From Polytrichum commune (Eukaryota; Streptophyta; Polytrichopsida; Polytrichales; Polytrichaceae): a stretch of DNA of 64,000 nt. This document shows, one piece after another, positions 49,045 through 60,579 of the stretch. The notes beneath the pieces are model-generated. The model was not told where the DNA came from. It worked only from the letters and a program-made list of their open reading frames with translations, and ran no database searches. Position numbers and translations under genes: made by a program. The stretch's first letter is position 1, and each line of letters begins with the position of its first letter. The stretch is taken from NCBI GenBank assembly GCA_950295325.1, contig OX485803.1, positions 44,719,554-44,783,553 of the forward strand, given 5' to 3'.

Positions 49045-49525
49045 TTATTGTATAAGAAGCAAGCCAGCAAGCAAGCAAGCATCGGAAGTGCACCTGGGAG
49101 GTGGGCGCCGACATTGTAGTAGTAAAAGTCCCCAACTTTCATCACATGTAAGCGCAGCTAGGCAGCCCCCCACAACCACCGGTTGTGGAATTTTTGGGCG
49201 AGTTTGGATTTGCACGCCGGGCACCACTCGCAGCTAGCGGTGGCAATGTGGGCGTTGCAGAAACTGAAGGTAAAGTTGGCGATGGTAGTAAAGAGGTAAG
49301 GAGGTGGTGATTGATGAAAGCAAGCAGGCAAGCAAGCAAGCAAGGTAGCTTTGGTGGGGAGGGGAGGGGAGAGGAGAGGAGAGGAGTACTGGCGACAGAG
49401 GTCAGGCCCCTTCATTGCGAGTGAGGGAGGGAGTCACATTACTGTATGTGGTAAGCAGTCGTACGAGGCTCCTTCATCAGCCTCCTTCCTCCCTTCCTTA
49501 TTATTATTTTACTTGCGCTTACTCA

Positions 49526-49557
<32 letters not shown>

Positions 49558-49702
49558 GCGTTGCCTGCCGCACCTGTCAGAAAACACAGACAAAGAGTAG
49601 GCGTACCCTTTTGCTTTGCCCACTCAATGGGATGGGGGCCTGTCAAGCAAAAGAAAAGGAAAAGGAAAAGGAAAAGGAAAGGGAGGCGCGGGGGGAGAGA
49701 GA
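47346..49702 (-). promoter_or_regulatory. Microsatellite-rich 5' flank of the PKS-like gene
   Basis: No gene was seen. Tracts: (CAA)n 49,013-49,043; GCAA repeats 49,052-49,081 and 49,319-49,344; (GGGGA)/(GAGGA) 49,356-49,386; (CT)n 49,525-49,552; (AAAAGG)n 49,651-49,682; poly-G at about 47,862-47,870. GA/CT tracts are frequent in plant promoters and 5' UTRs. The overlapping short frames here are products of these tracts. Confidence 0.4.
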
Positions 49703-50430
49703 GATCCTAATGAAACCGCCCTTAACCCCCCTAATATTGCCCATGAAGCCCAACAAAAAGCGGTTGTGAGCGTTCTTCAAAACATGTGTTTTTCATGGGA
49801 TCATTTTTTGTCTTTTACTTTTCTTTTTCTTTTTCTTACACCCTGCTGTAATAAACTTTTGCACCATTTAGAGTAAACCGATTGAAATTTTATGTCTACG
49901 GGTCTAAGATATGGACTTTGAAGTGGTTGGAACCTTGCATTTTATTTTTCTAAGATCCCAATGAACACGTGCTTGAACCCCTAAATGCCCAAGGGGCCAA
50001 AAAGGTGGTTGTGTATTTTTTTCAAAACAAATATTTCTCAAGCTTACCTTTTTTTCTTTTTCCTTGTTTTTTTTTTCTTGCACTTTGACATAATAAAGTC
50101 TTGCACTGTCTAGAGTTACCTAATTGAAATTTTATATCTATGGGTCTAAGATATGGACCTTGAAGTGGTTGGAACCCTTCATTTTTTTTCTAAGATCCTA
50201 ATGAACCCGCCCTTAAGCCCTAAATGCCCAAGAAGCCAAAAAGTGGTTGTGAGCCTTTTCAAAACATATATTTCTCAAGGCAACCTTTTTTTCCCCTTGT
50301 TTTTTTCTTGCACTCTAACATAATAAATTTTTGCACTGTCTAGAGCAAACCGATTGAAATTTTATATCCACGAGTCTAAGATATGGACCTTGAAGTGGTT
50401 GGAACCCTTCATTTTATTTTATTTTTTATA
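49703..50430. repeat. Tandem triplication, ~240-bp unit
   Basis: Units begin at about 49,703, 49,954 and 50,194 with GATCC(T/C)(A)ATGAA. Each carries GCCC(A)..AAAAAG.GGTTGTG, a pyrimidine tract, TTGCAC..TAATAAA.TTTTGCAC, and ATTGAAATTTTAT.TC followed by TAAGATATGGAC(C)TTGAAGTGGTTGGAACC. Lengths differ (251, 240, about 235) mainly in the T tracts. Each unit holds an AATAAA-type word. Confidence 0.88.
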
Positions 50431-51269
50431 GAATTAGCTATTTCAAGAAAGTAACAATGTCAGTGACATGAATTTTTTTGGTTTTTTTCATCAAATTATG
50501 CAACATATGTTTTTAGCCAATCGTATTAGAGAATAAGCGCTTTTGATATATCTTGGAATTTTTATTATCTTCTAAATTAAAATGCTTGTAAAATGATCTT
50601 GGGGAGATCAAAGATAAGGATCCATATTCCCAACTGCAACTGACTCTCTAAACCTTTCCCTTGTATGCTCACACAAAATAAATTTTTAATTCATACTTTA
50701 TAGTACATCTTTAATTCAAGCTACAACCCCAAGCTTTAAGGGGTTAAGGTAGATTGGTCTTAGGGCCACTTCACATACAAGACTAAGGGTCCGTGACCAT
50801 TGCATTTCAAGCATTCTCATTGGTGGGAAAGGTGGAGCTAGTCCAAGTTTGCTTTCACACTACACTTGAGGAACCGACAGAGTGAATGAATTTAAGATGG
50901 ATGTAGAATCTACATAGATTCCTACATGGTGTCAAATGGAGCATGTTGCATGGTTAGTTTGATAATTTTCAAAAACCACCGCTTGGACGTAGGCCTACCA
51001 CAAAACCAAGAGACCATGGCACTCCGAAATCTCACAACCATTGATTCTCTATATTTTTATTGTGTGTGAGTACCCATCATGAATAGAAATTCATTGAAAA
51101 TAGCATTTGGTTCATGGCCATGTCATATATGACTTCACAATACACTTGAGGGTCCATGACCACACTACATGATTTTGGAAGTGTCGTGGGATGGCCTTTG
51201 GGCACTTCTTTTGGGCTCTCGCAATTTCATGGTCTCAGCTCTTGGCTCGTGTGTGAGGTGGGCCCTTAG
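50431..51269. other. Gene-free stretch
   Basis: AT-rich; nothing recognised. Confidence 0.4.
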
Positions 51270-51550
51270 ATAGTCACTTCTTTTTATTAGCCCACTTCTA
51301 CTAGGATACAAAACACGTAATTAGCACAAGTTTAAACTCAAATTGTAGCCACTATTCTCGTGATAATTAAAGCTCATGTGGATATCTTATTCATTAAATG
51401 CCCTCCCCCCTATTATGTTGACTCTTGAGTTTAGAAAGGTTATCATGTTTTAAGCACGCAGTCCAATTTCTTCTTAACACAATTCTTTTTAATATCGAAT
51501 CTTGAAGCCACACCAAATCACATACAATTCAAATATGGGTGTCCTAATAA
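51270..51550 (+). repeat. Interspersed repeat family R1, copy 4
   Basis: It shares 'TAAAGCTCATGTGGAT', 'TATTATGTTGACTCTTGAGTTTAGA' (in part) and 'TTTAAGCACGCAGTCCAATTT' with the other copies, in the same orientation. Confidence 0.55.
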
Positions 51551-52766
51551 GAAACGTGATTGAATAAGGGTTGTCTACCTTAGTTCATGTTTAGGTCATT
51601 TCATAAATAATTAGGGTGGACCAGTATATAGGTGAATGAACAATATCAATATTCAACATCATTATTAATGGTATCAAAGAACCTACAAGTGGGTATCAAA
51701 TTTTGATATTTGGTGGGTACCTCAAGGCGAGAGAATTTTTGTACACCTAAGTTATTGTTTGGATCAACACCCTTCTACATCGTAGAGATACTAGGGTGAT
51801 TTAACCTAGGTATGATAGTTCTTGCATGGTTTAAAGAACCAAATGGTATTAAAAACAAAGCCATCCCCAAATATTCATACCAGGTTTTGATATCAAATCA
51901 TGTGATTACCCCATTAAAGATACCCGAATTGTTTCATTGAACAAATTAAATTAAATAAATAAATAAATAAAAACTAGTTCAACACGAGTCCAACACTAGG
52001 GTTACTCTAGGAGACGGGTCCAAGACCAAAGACCCTAAACATCTATATTTGATGTTTGGGTGGTGCAAGATTAGGCATGGATCTAACAACAAACATCATA
52101 AAAACTTGTGTTTGAAAGGAATTTAACTATGTGCTCAAAACTTGGATGCGTCCACCCTAATGTAAACCCACCGTCAAGGAGTGTACCTCATTTTGAGCTG
52201 GTCAAATGTATAGGGGCCACACTCTTACACACACTTGTTCACTCAAGTCCTCTTCACTTGAGCTTTCAACTTGAGAGCTTCAACTTTTTACTGGATTTAC
52301 AATGCTCAGATGGCACCAACCTTTATGGATCCTATGTGGAACAAAACCTAAATTGCAACAACTTCTTGGTTGTTTACCATTTTTGACAATCTCTCAGTCA
52401 AATCTGACCATCCTCGTTACAGCTACCTAGGAATGTCAAGAGTTCAAGCTCTCATTTTGTGCACCTCAAGCCAAAGAGCATCCAAGCATTCATTAGCTTG
52501 CCATAAATTCTCCTTTGTTTAGTACCTCCCCCCCTCCCCCATATTTGATTTTGAGAATGTCATTTAGTACTTGCTCAATTTCAATATGTTGAGCATTGGA
52601 TGGAAGCTTATCCCATCCAAGTCTCAACTCCCAAATATCACAATTTCAAGCTCTCAACTTGAACTTTAAGGTATGCATACCTTATTCAATTATTTTCTTG
52701 ATCAAAGACATGTCTTTGAATGATCATTCGTATGGTGTGGATCTATGAACAAGCACAAGAAAGATA
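51551..52766. other. Gene-free stretch
   Basis: An (AAAT)n run lies at about 51,945-51,972. The 92-codon frame at 52,108-52,386 shows no known motif. Nothing else was seen. Confidence 0.4.
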
Positions 52767-54720
52767 GAGATTGAATTGCGCCCTCACATTTTATTACTCA
52801 ACATAATTGGGGGGGGGGGCATGGGCATTCATATAAAGAATAAGCTCACATGCACTTGTAATAATCATAAAAAGCAAGGAAGATCCAATGTTCAATCCGA
52901 TTTTTGTCGATGCTTCATCATAGACCAATGCCATCCTGGCATGTTGCACATATGCACATGAACTAATATGCATGGGCCACCCCAACCCCCTAAGCCCATG
53001 CAACTATGTGCCCATGTCTACATGCCATGTACATGGATGCCCATGTCCATTCTCGCATATCCCCCCCCCCCCCCCCCCCTTCCCCTCCTTCCCCCATGAC
53101 CCGCCATCATGCCCTCCCGCCCATGCCACAGCCATCACCCTTGGCTCCATGTCCACCACCTCTCCCAACTTTCTCCCAACATATCCACCTTTTGCACTCG
53201 TAGTGTTGCCTTTTCCCACCTTTCTACCCCTTTTTGTCACATCCTTCGTTTGGAGGGAAAAATCTTTGCATGTGGTTGTTTTCTTTTTATGCTTCCTTTT
53301 TTCCTTTTCTTGTCTTGCTTTGTTCAAGCAAGAATGATGGAGAACAACAGGTTGACAGCCACAACCACCGCCACCGCATCTTCTGTGACATAAGCTCACA
53401 CAAGCTCACATGCACTTGTAATACACTTGTAATACGCATCACTAAAGCAAAGAGAAAATCCGATTTTCAACCTGATTTTCGTTGATGCTTCACTATAGAC
53501 TATCAATGCAACACAGTTTTTCATTACGCAAATCTTCTCATCAGGAGAAAAAATAAGCAAAGAACACCCACTTACGTCAACGTGAATTGGGGGTTTTACA
53601 AAAAGAGGCGGTGCTCCCATCAAGTTTGCTCCTATCATGCAATGGCACTGCTCATGCTTTTCTCCGCAACGACATCATGCTTGGGATGGAGACCTCAAAA
53701 CTTAATCATCACCGCAGCAGAAGAGTGCAGTGAAACGCAAGGCACGCGGGTGGGTGTTATTCAGTTGCTTCTTTTTTATATATAGATGATATATGTATAT
53801 ATGTTGGACACTATAGTTCATTGATGTGGGGTTGGGTGAAGATGAAAGATCACACACCGGAAAGCCATGCGTTTCTATACCGTAGCACCATAGCTGGGTC
53901 ATGCATCTCGAAACGAATATTTGTTTGTTTGTTTGTTTTTGAAACATAAGGCTAGTCAACTAGAAATGTAATTTATAAAATGTTGTTAGTCTTATGATTT
54001 TAAGAAATTTTAATTCGTTTTTTTGGTAAGGTCCAGCAGTACTCGAAATAGGTTGGTGTTTTTTTCATTCATTTGTGGCGGCTTCTTGGCCTGAAACCTA
54101 AGTTTCCACCTTTTACCTTACTTAGTGTGGCTTTTGTTTGCCTTTGCACTGTGTGTGTGTGTGTGTGTGTGAGGTCTTTTGTATGTATTTGCACTTTGAC
54201 ATGTGTGAGAAGAGTGTTAGAAATTGCACCAAAACAAGGACGGGTTAATTATTTCTTTTATCCCTATTAGCAAGGAGGAGAGGGAGATGGATATAGAAAA
54301 GGAGTTTGTCGCTTTGAGTGAGCACGGCGCCAAGCCTTTAATGCGTTAACATGCAACCTCTTATGGCGCGTTGACGTGGTTGGAGCTTAGAAGAGTTCAG
54401 AATTTCCATTGATTAGTTTTTTTCCTAATACAATTTTTCACTTATTCGTTTGATTGGGTTCATAATTTTTTTTTTTCGTTTTTTTATTTGGGAATTTTTT
54501 TGCACGAACTAGCTATGGTGCTACAGTATAAGAGATTGAATTGTGTCTTCAAATTTTATTGAATACTCCACACTCAATAGTGAACACGATTGGGAGGACT
54601 TATGCATTTAATCAAGGAATCAAGGAATCAATGAACTGCATTTTCGATAACCAAAAGCAAATCAAGGGAGGTCCAAATTTCAAGTTGGGTTTTGTTAATA
54701 GTTCATTGTAGAATCGCGAG
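52767..54720. repeat. Interspersed repeat family R3, three copies
   Basis: Copies lie at about 52,767-52,960, 53,395-53,510 and 54,530-54,720, with a fourth relative at 59,340-59,470. Shared words: GAGATTGAATTG.G.CCTCA.ATTTTATT, 'CATGCACTTGTAAT', 'AAGATCCAATnTTCAA' and 'TTCA(T/C)TATAGAc'. Poly-C at 53,061-53,079 and (GT)n at 54,151-54,170 lie between the copies. Overlapping frames at 52,972-53,399 on both strands are shadows of C-rich sequence. Confidence 0.55.
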
Positions 54721-56589
54721 TGCAATACAAATTTGAAGATGTAATTCTAATGAACATGAAATGGGGAACAAGAAAAACTAACTGAATCACACCCGCCAAC
54801 CTGAAGGCTCGAATTGTTGTTGTTCCACAACTGTAAGTAGCAACAACCCCAGATGTTGTGAAATTATGCCCTCCACCCAAAGTTTCTTAGGGTGAACCAC
54901 TCTTTTGAACATCGGTGTTCTCTTCATTCATAGAAACACGACATATGGTCCAAAATCATTTCTTATAGATTACTTTCAGTGATGTAGAATGTGTGTTATC
55001 TCCTCCACATACTCGTATTCATTCACCTCATCACAAAATTTCATATGGTCAAACACATTATTTGCAAGTTCTAGAATGATGTGCATGATAATAGCCAGCG
55101 GGTGGACCTAGCTCGTGACCACATGCCACTTAGTCAAATCCACCCAAGAACATTTTTTGAAACGGCTTTTGCTCTTTGGAGGGGGGGGGGGGTGTTGGGT
55201 GTACACAATTTTGTTTCAAGCATGTGCAATGAGTAGAAGTAATAAGAGAAAAACATAACATCAACGAACAAGGAGAACTGACAACTAGGTATGAGCCAAC
55301 TAATTGGAATGATCCAAAAAGAAACTGATGGGAACTCGACCCAATCGTCTTTGACCTTAGAAAAATAAATGGTCATTTTACTAGAGGGAAAAGATGGAGA
55401 TAAAAAACTATTTAAAAAAAACTATTCTCCTAAAGCAAATTTGATAGTATGCTCCAGAACATTGGTTAGCTTTGGAAAGCATAGGATCTTGACCAAATAC
55501 TTCCATATTCCTCCCATTGTTTGCAAAGCACATATACTTAGACATTGGCACAACCTCAAAGGTGTGAAATTCATAGACATTTTGCAATACTTCTCATAAG
55601 GGTTTTTCTATGATAAACTATTAACTGTGTTTCTTAAATAAAGGAGACGAATGGACGTTTCATTGCCATGTAAAGGAACAAGAGAACCCCATAAACAAAG
55701 AGGGCAACACTCTCTAGAGCAACCCATACACCAAAGAGTATTAGCACAAAAACTCTATGAATCCCCCCCCCCTCCCACCTCCAAAGTTTGTTGTTGATCC
55801 ATTTTAATTATTCCCTCTAGACAAAACCGGGGTCTTTAGCCTTGAAATAGGGGTCAACTTGATGTGTAAATTACAAATGTAAACGGCAATGTTGGAGATG
55901 CAACAATTTTTATGTGCATTAAGTTAGCTCCTATAACCAAGACGCATGTTTCACTATCTCACATGAAAGGACTTCATAGAACTATTCAACACTGCATGCA
56001 TATTTTGTGGGCTTGCGAATACATATTATTGATTCTTAAATCAAAGTTTTGGAAAATCGAGATTCTCTCGATTTCGGTCAATTTGAGACGTACTTCTTGA
56101 TGTGACCAAGATAATGAAAGGAATCGAATGCACTATGTTGAATGATGTTATGTTTGCTTAAACCCCATTGGGTTTACTACTGAATTAATTTGGTTAGCAT
56201 GACAAATTTGCCACTAGCATCCACACTACTTTCACAACCAACAATTTTGGAAACACCCACCGCCCAACATGCAACCTTGACTCCCAACTCCCATTGTTTC
56301 ATAAAAGAACACTTTTAAAATGTCATAATCCTCCAACATATGACCCTTCTAAAATGGGCCAACAACACCTCCCTCGATGTTCCTCTCCAACACATTTTGG
56401 GACCACCACTTCATACCCGACTCTCACATCACACAACCACTAAAGTTTTGCAATGTACAATACATAGGCAATTGTTGAAACACCTCCTTTGGCCCAAGTA
56501 ATTTCCCTCCCTCTTTTGTCCACTATGCAAAATGAAAGCTCCCCAAATCGACACATGGCCTCATGTCCTTGCCATATGTACCCATTCCT
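54721..56589. other. Gene-free stretch
   Basis: Poly-G at 55,182-55,192 and poly-C near 55,765. No supported gene. Confidence 0.4.
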
Positions 56590-56710
56590 GGGGGTGGACT
56601 CTTAATTAGAAACCCAAATGACATGCGTGGGTCATTATGAAATTAAACCCCCTATATATGGGAAGTTTATAGAGAAAAATAATTGTATATGTGTGCTAAT
56701 GGTAGGCTAG
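56590..56710. mobile_element. Solo end of the GGTGGACTC TIR family
   Basis: CCTGGGGGTGGACTCTTAAT followed by GAAACCcAAATGACATGCgTG.GT.AnTATGAAAT.AAACCCC matches the left end of the element at 28,845. No opposite end was found nearby, so it is truncated. Confidence 0.6.
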
Positions 56711-58048
56711 AAAATGGGAACTTAGAATATAACAATCGGATGTTGGAAGTTTGGTTTGAATCTCAGTCTCCTATGTAATTTTTTGAGCATCCCACTATTA
56801 TATTCTAAGGGCCTATGGAACGAGAGCTACATGTTGAGTGATGTTATGCAAGTGCAACAAGTGCAAGATGAGAAGCCCTTTTGAAATAAGTTTTTTTCTT
56901 CTCCTTTTCAAATTTCACTATTTTTTAATTTACAAAATATACTTCTTATTTTATTATAGAATCTTAAAAACATTACATTGGAAGCCCTTTTGAAGTAGAG
57001 ACCAACTCTCAATCCAAGTGGCGCAAATAATTATGCCCCTCAACAAGTGCCAAATTCCATTGAATTTCTTCAATGGCCCCAAAATGCTAGCCCCGAGTAA
57101 GTTAAAGGCTTGCCTCTAGTTAACCCTTAAACTTCCTAGAGCATATTGTGGTTTCTTTAGAGCATCTAAAAAGTGAACCTTCTAGAGATCAATTTTTATT
57201 GTACCCTAAAAGAAAAGTTGTTGCTAATTAATTTAACATCACACCAATATGGTAGCAATATTTAATAATTTTCATCAATTGTCTATAATAAATTTAGAAT
57301 CATTAAATTCAAAGAAATTTTGATAATTACATGCAATAGAATTATAGTCCAAACTCTCAAAGTGATATTACGAGTAAGTATACACTTTGAGGTAAGAAAA
57401 AGAGTCCATATAATTTAAAATTTTCATGAATAGTTCAAATTAATACAAAGTTTATATAGTAATGTATCAACAATGGGAGAACTTAGTTCACTCTTAACTT
57501 TTAAAAATTCTTGTGAACAACCATCTTTTCATATTGGAATGGGATCGATGCCATTGCCAAGAAAATTTCATGAGTAACACAATGATACCTATTGTGACCC
57601 TCCTAACACCTTCCTTTTGGATGAATTTGCTTTCAAGAGTCATTCACATACCCAAAAATGGCCTCTCAAGAAGTTGCCCCCATCATTTTATTTATTATTA
57701 TATTTTTCCAACAAGCCTCGTGATACCTAGGCCTTTATCCAATTCCATAGAAGGTATGTGAGCCTCATGCCTATATTTGAGTGTTATATGGCAAAAATTG
57801 CAATTAAGAACGGGCATCAAAAGGACATATGTTATCTCCCAAACCCATTTGGCTTAGTGCACCACCGGAGCTCACAATAGGGGAGAACGTGTAGGAACAC
57901 TCTAGAACTGCCTAGAAAGACAACACTTACTAATTGCTACTACGGTTCGACTGTCAAAGAATATTCTAGAACATTTTGACAAGGGATTATATGGGGTCTC
58001 AGAATGTGTTGTGCAAACGTAATGGTGAACAAATGTTTTGGGACGTCA
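56711..58048. other. Gene-free stretch
   Basis: Very AT-rich. The 82-codon frame at 57,513-57,761 has no recognisable motif. Confidence 0.4.
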
Positions 58049-58368
58049 CTACACTAAATATGATATTTAGTGTTTGATACACTAAACATCACTAACCCTA
58101 TGAAAGTAAGTAACATTAAATGTAAACTCAAACACTAAACATCAACTATGGTAATATGTGGAAGTTACATGCACGAATTTAATGTTAGTAAGGATATGAA
58201 AAACAAAAAGAAAACAATGATAAAAGGAGAAGGGAGGTGGCGGTAGGGAAGGTGTTGGTGCATTTATGTCTAACACTAATTATCAAAGAATTGAAAATTG
58301 ATGTTGACCAGGATAGGGTGGTAACAACACTAAATATAATCAAACACCAAATATCATATTTAGTGTAG
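58049..58368. mobile_element. MITE with palindromic ends, 320 bp
   Basis: The terminal 30 bases, CTACACTAAATATGATATTT and on, match the reversed right end with one mismatch. Each end is itself nearly palindromic (CACTAAATATGATATTTAGTG-like). No target duplication is evident, so the superfamily is open. Confidence 0.7.
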
Positions 58369-58419
58369 CCCAGTCTTCAAAGGTTTGGTTATACTCGCGA
58401 CGTGGAACTAACCCGCACA

Positions 58420-58556
58420 CACTAGTAGAAAACCATGCGGAAAAAAAACCACAAAAGACGAAATTGGTTGCGGAGCGTTTGACCAGCCTGATCTGCAGTC
58501 ACTAAACGATTGCAAATTTTAGCTGTAGTTCTTTTTGGTGTCGTTTTCTACTAGTG
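58420..58556. mobile_element. CACTA (En/Spm) MITE, 137 bp, with ACA target duplication
   Basis: The left end CACTAGTAGAAAAC and the right end GTTTTCTACTAGTG are perfect 14-bp inverted repeats with the CACTA-superfamily signature. ACA lies directly outside both ends (58,417-58,419 and 58,557-58,559), the 3-bp target duplication of that superfamily. It is far too short for a transposase. Confidence 0.93.
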
Positions 58557-59117
58557 ACAAGACTCATCACACCATGTTGACTTTACTCACCCTCCTTTTG
58601 AATTTTAAGTGCAGAGGTAGTCGGAGGTGATTGAGAATCTTCAATTTGACCTACTCTAACTTGTGCATCTTGACTTCGTTTCTGAAACTTGAAATGACAC
58701 TGATTAAGGTGGGCATATATACCAACAACCAACACTTTGTAACACGTGTGTGCGTATGTAAACCCAAATGTAAGATTGTGATACATATAGTTGGTTTTAG
58801 ATGTCCAGAGTTCATTTTGGGTGTGCCTATCTTATCCATGATTCACAATTATTAAAAACGTGATGAGATAGTTAGTGATTTTATCGCACGGTCAAAATTG
58901 TATGTGGAGTTGGACATGTCCACTATAGGGCCACATACCGTAATGAATGCGGGTGTTATTAAGCTCTTTTTCTTAACTGGACACCTACGTGTGATTGGTC
59001 TACGGGAGGTGAGGGTCAAAGACACACACCATAAAAGACACATGTTAGAAGAGATTGGACTACGTCTTCAATAACGTACACAAATTGGGAGGACCTATCC
59101 TTGTCCAAGGAAAACCA
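58557..59117. other. Gene-free stretch
   Basis: Nothing recognised besides short chance frames. Confidence 0.4.
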
Positions 59118-59325
59118 GCGGTTAGTTATAGATGAACATGTTGAGTTTGAGAAATAACCGATTGAAGTTGGAGACTTCAGGAGAATTACTGATCGTTTTA
59201 GAAGAATCCATAGAGAATATACCTTGAATGAATGAAAGCAAAACCGGAAGAAGATGTCAACATGTAAGCAATTGGACTTAGAATCACTAGGATCTTGACC
59301 GACTATGCCCAAAAACTTCCCGGGC
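59118..59325. repeat. Half copy of the foldback element
   Basis: It matches the right half of the element at 29,584-29,988: TTGAGTTTGAGAAATAACCG, GAAAATTaCnGATC, GATGTCAACATGTnA, CACTAGG and TATGCCCAAAAA..TCCC. Confidence 0.62.
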
Positions 59326-59339
59326 ACTGGGGACCTATG

Positions 59340-59470
59340 TATTTGGTCAAGGACTCAACAACAAACATGCACTTCTAATAACCATAACTAAATCACGGGA
59401 AGTCCGATCTCCAATTCGTTTTTTCCTATTGCCTCACCATATGTTTGCCATTGCAACGTAACCCAATCTA
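59340..59470. repeat. Interspersed repeat family R3, fourth copy
   Basis: CATGCACTTCTAATAACCAT and the following GGAAGTCCGATCTCCAATTC correspond to the order in the R3 copies at 52.8-54.7 kb. Confidence 0.45.
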
Positions 59471-59823
59471 ATCGGTCGAAGTTGAAGAATGTGGAGAACG
59501 AACCGAACGACTCCACATCGCATTGCATCACATCACATTGCATGCCAACTCTTGAGCATTTTGGAAGAATTAGAACAAAGCTAGGAAGGGCACGACACTG
59601 AGAGACCACATGCTTCCAAATCGAAATTGGTGCATGGATTTGGAATTGAATGAAGAGGATGAGATAGGGAGTTGATTAATTGGGGGAACAAGCAAGCTAG
59701 GCATGTGCGAAGCAGAGTAACTTACGTGAGTGCTGCTCAATGTTCAGGGAGAACCGGCGGCTAGTTACAAATGAACCGATTGGTTTGGACAAAAAACCGG
59801 ATATGGAAGGGTGTAGTCGGATG

Positions 59824-60113
59824 GGGCTCCCTAAATACCCCCGATGAGCGTTGCAGCTGTCAGGCTCGGAGGCCAGGTTCGGTGGGGTTCATTTTTCTGG
59901 CCCTCCCCGTTTTGGCCCCTTGGGGATTTTTTTTTGGTTTTTTTTTGCTAAATTTGGGTCCTGCAGCCCCAAATTACTCTAAGAAGCCCCCTATGAAATT
60001 AAGTAAGGCCCCCCCCAATTAAAAAAATAGGGGGCAAGTTTTACCCCAACCCTGCCACCCCCTCCCGAACCTAGCCTCCGAGCCACGCTCGATGGGGGTT
60101 TTTAGGCAAATCC
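59824..60113. mobile_element. Mutator-like MITE, 290 bp, with 11-bp direct repeat
   Basis: The inverted arms of about 60-75 bases share CCCCCGATGAGCG / CCCCCATCGAGCG and GGCTCGGAGGCCAGGTTCGG (one mismatch, GGCTAGG, at the right). GTAGTCGGATG is repeated exactly on both sides (59,813-59,823 and 60,114-60,124). Long arms beginning with G and a 9-11-bp target duplication fit Mutator-like elements. GC-rich ends and a T/G-rich centre; no coding frame. Confidence 0.85.
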
Positions 60114-60439
60114 GTAGTCGGATGGGCATCCGATCCACTAAGGGAACCAACCGGATATTGACATGTATTCATTTTGAATTCCCAAATAATTCACGAGTTC
60201 AATGTGGAAGTCCTCGGATATTAACTGTCCCCCCGAGGGTATCGGCGGATACTGGCCGATCACGGAGGGCATGGTCCGGATCCATGCCGTGTATGGGGAG
60301 GGTCATGAAGGAGATAGGGGTCCCCTCCCCCCACCATTTTTTAGATCATTCTCCACTCACGCTCTCCTCTCCTTGGCCCTCTTGATCCTTCTCTTCTCTT
60401 TGAAGCCCCCGCCCCCGTCATCGCTTGCTAGTTCCCCGT

Positions 60440-60565
60440 TTCGATGTGACTTTAGAGTGAATGGTTTAGTGTAGGTTGTTGGTTTAGATTGAATGTGTGT
60501 ATATGTTGGTTTTAGGGTAGGAGGTAGTTGGTTTAGAGTGAATGTGTATATGTTGGTTTAGTGGA
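60440..60565 (+). repeat. Short direct repeats before the LINE-like leader
   Basis: TTGGTTTAGAnTGAATGTGT followed by ATATGTTGGTTT occurs twice (about 60,479 and 60,530), with a partial third copy at about 60,450. They may mark the start of the LINE-like element's leader. Confidence 0.6.
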
Positions 60566-60579
60566 GCCCAGCGACTTCA

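Noticed and set aside
53004-53399. 131-codon minus-strand frame with Gly-rich and Lys-rich parts
   Set aside because: It is the complement of a C-rich tract with poly-C at 53,061-53,079 and lies between copies of the R3 repeat; no domain is visible.
56755-56790. GGTTTGAATCTC as a tRNA or SINE B box
   Set aside because: No A box or cloverleaf could be built around it and no related copies were seen.
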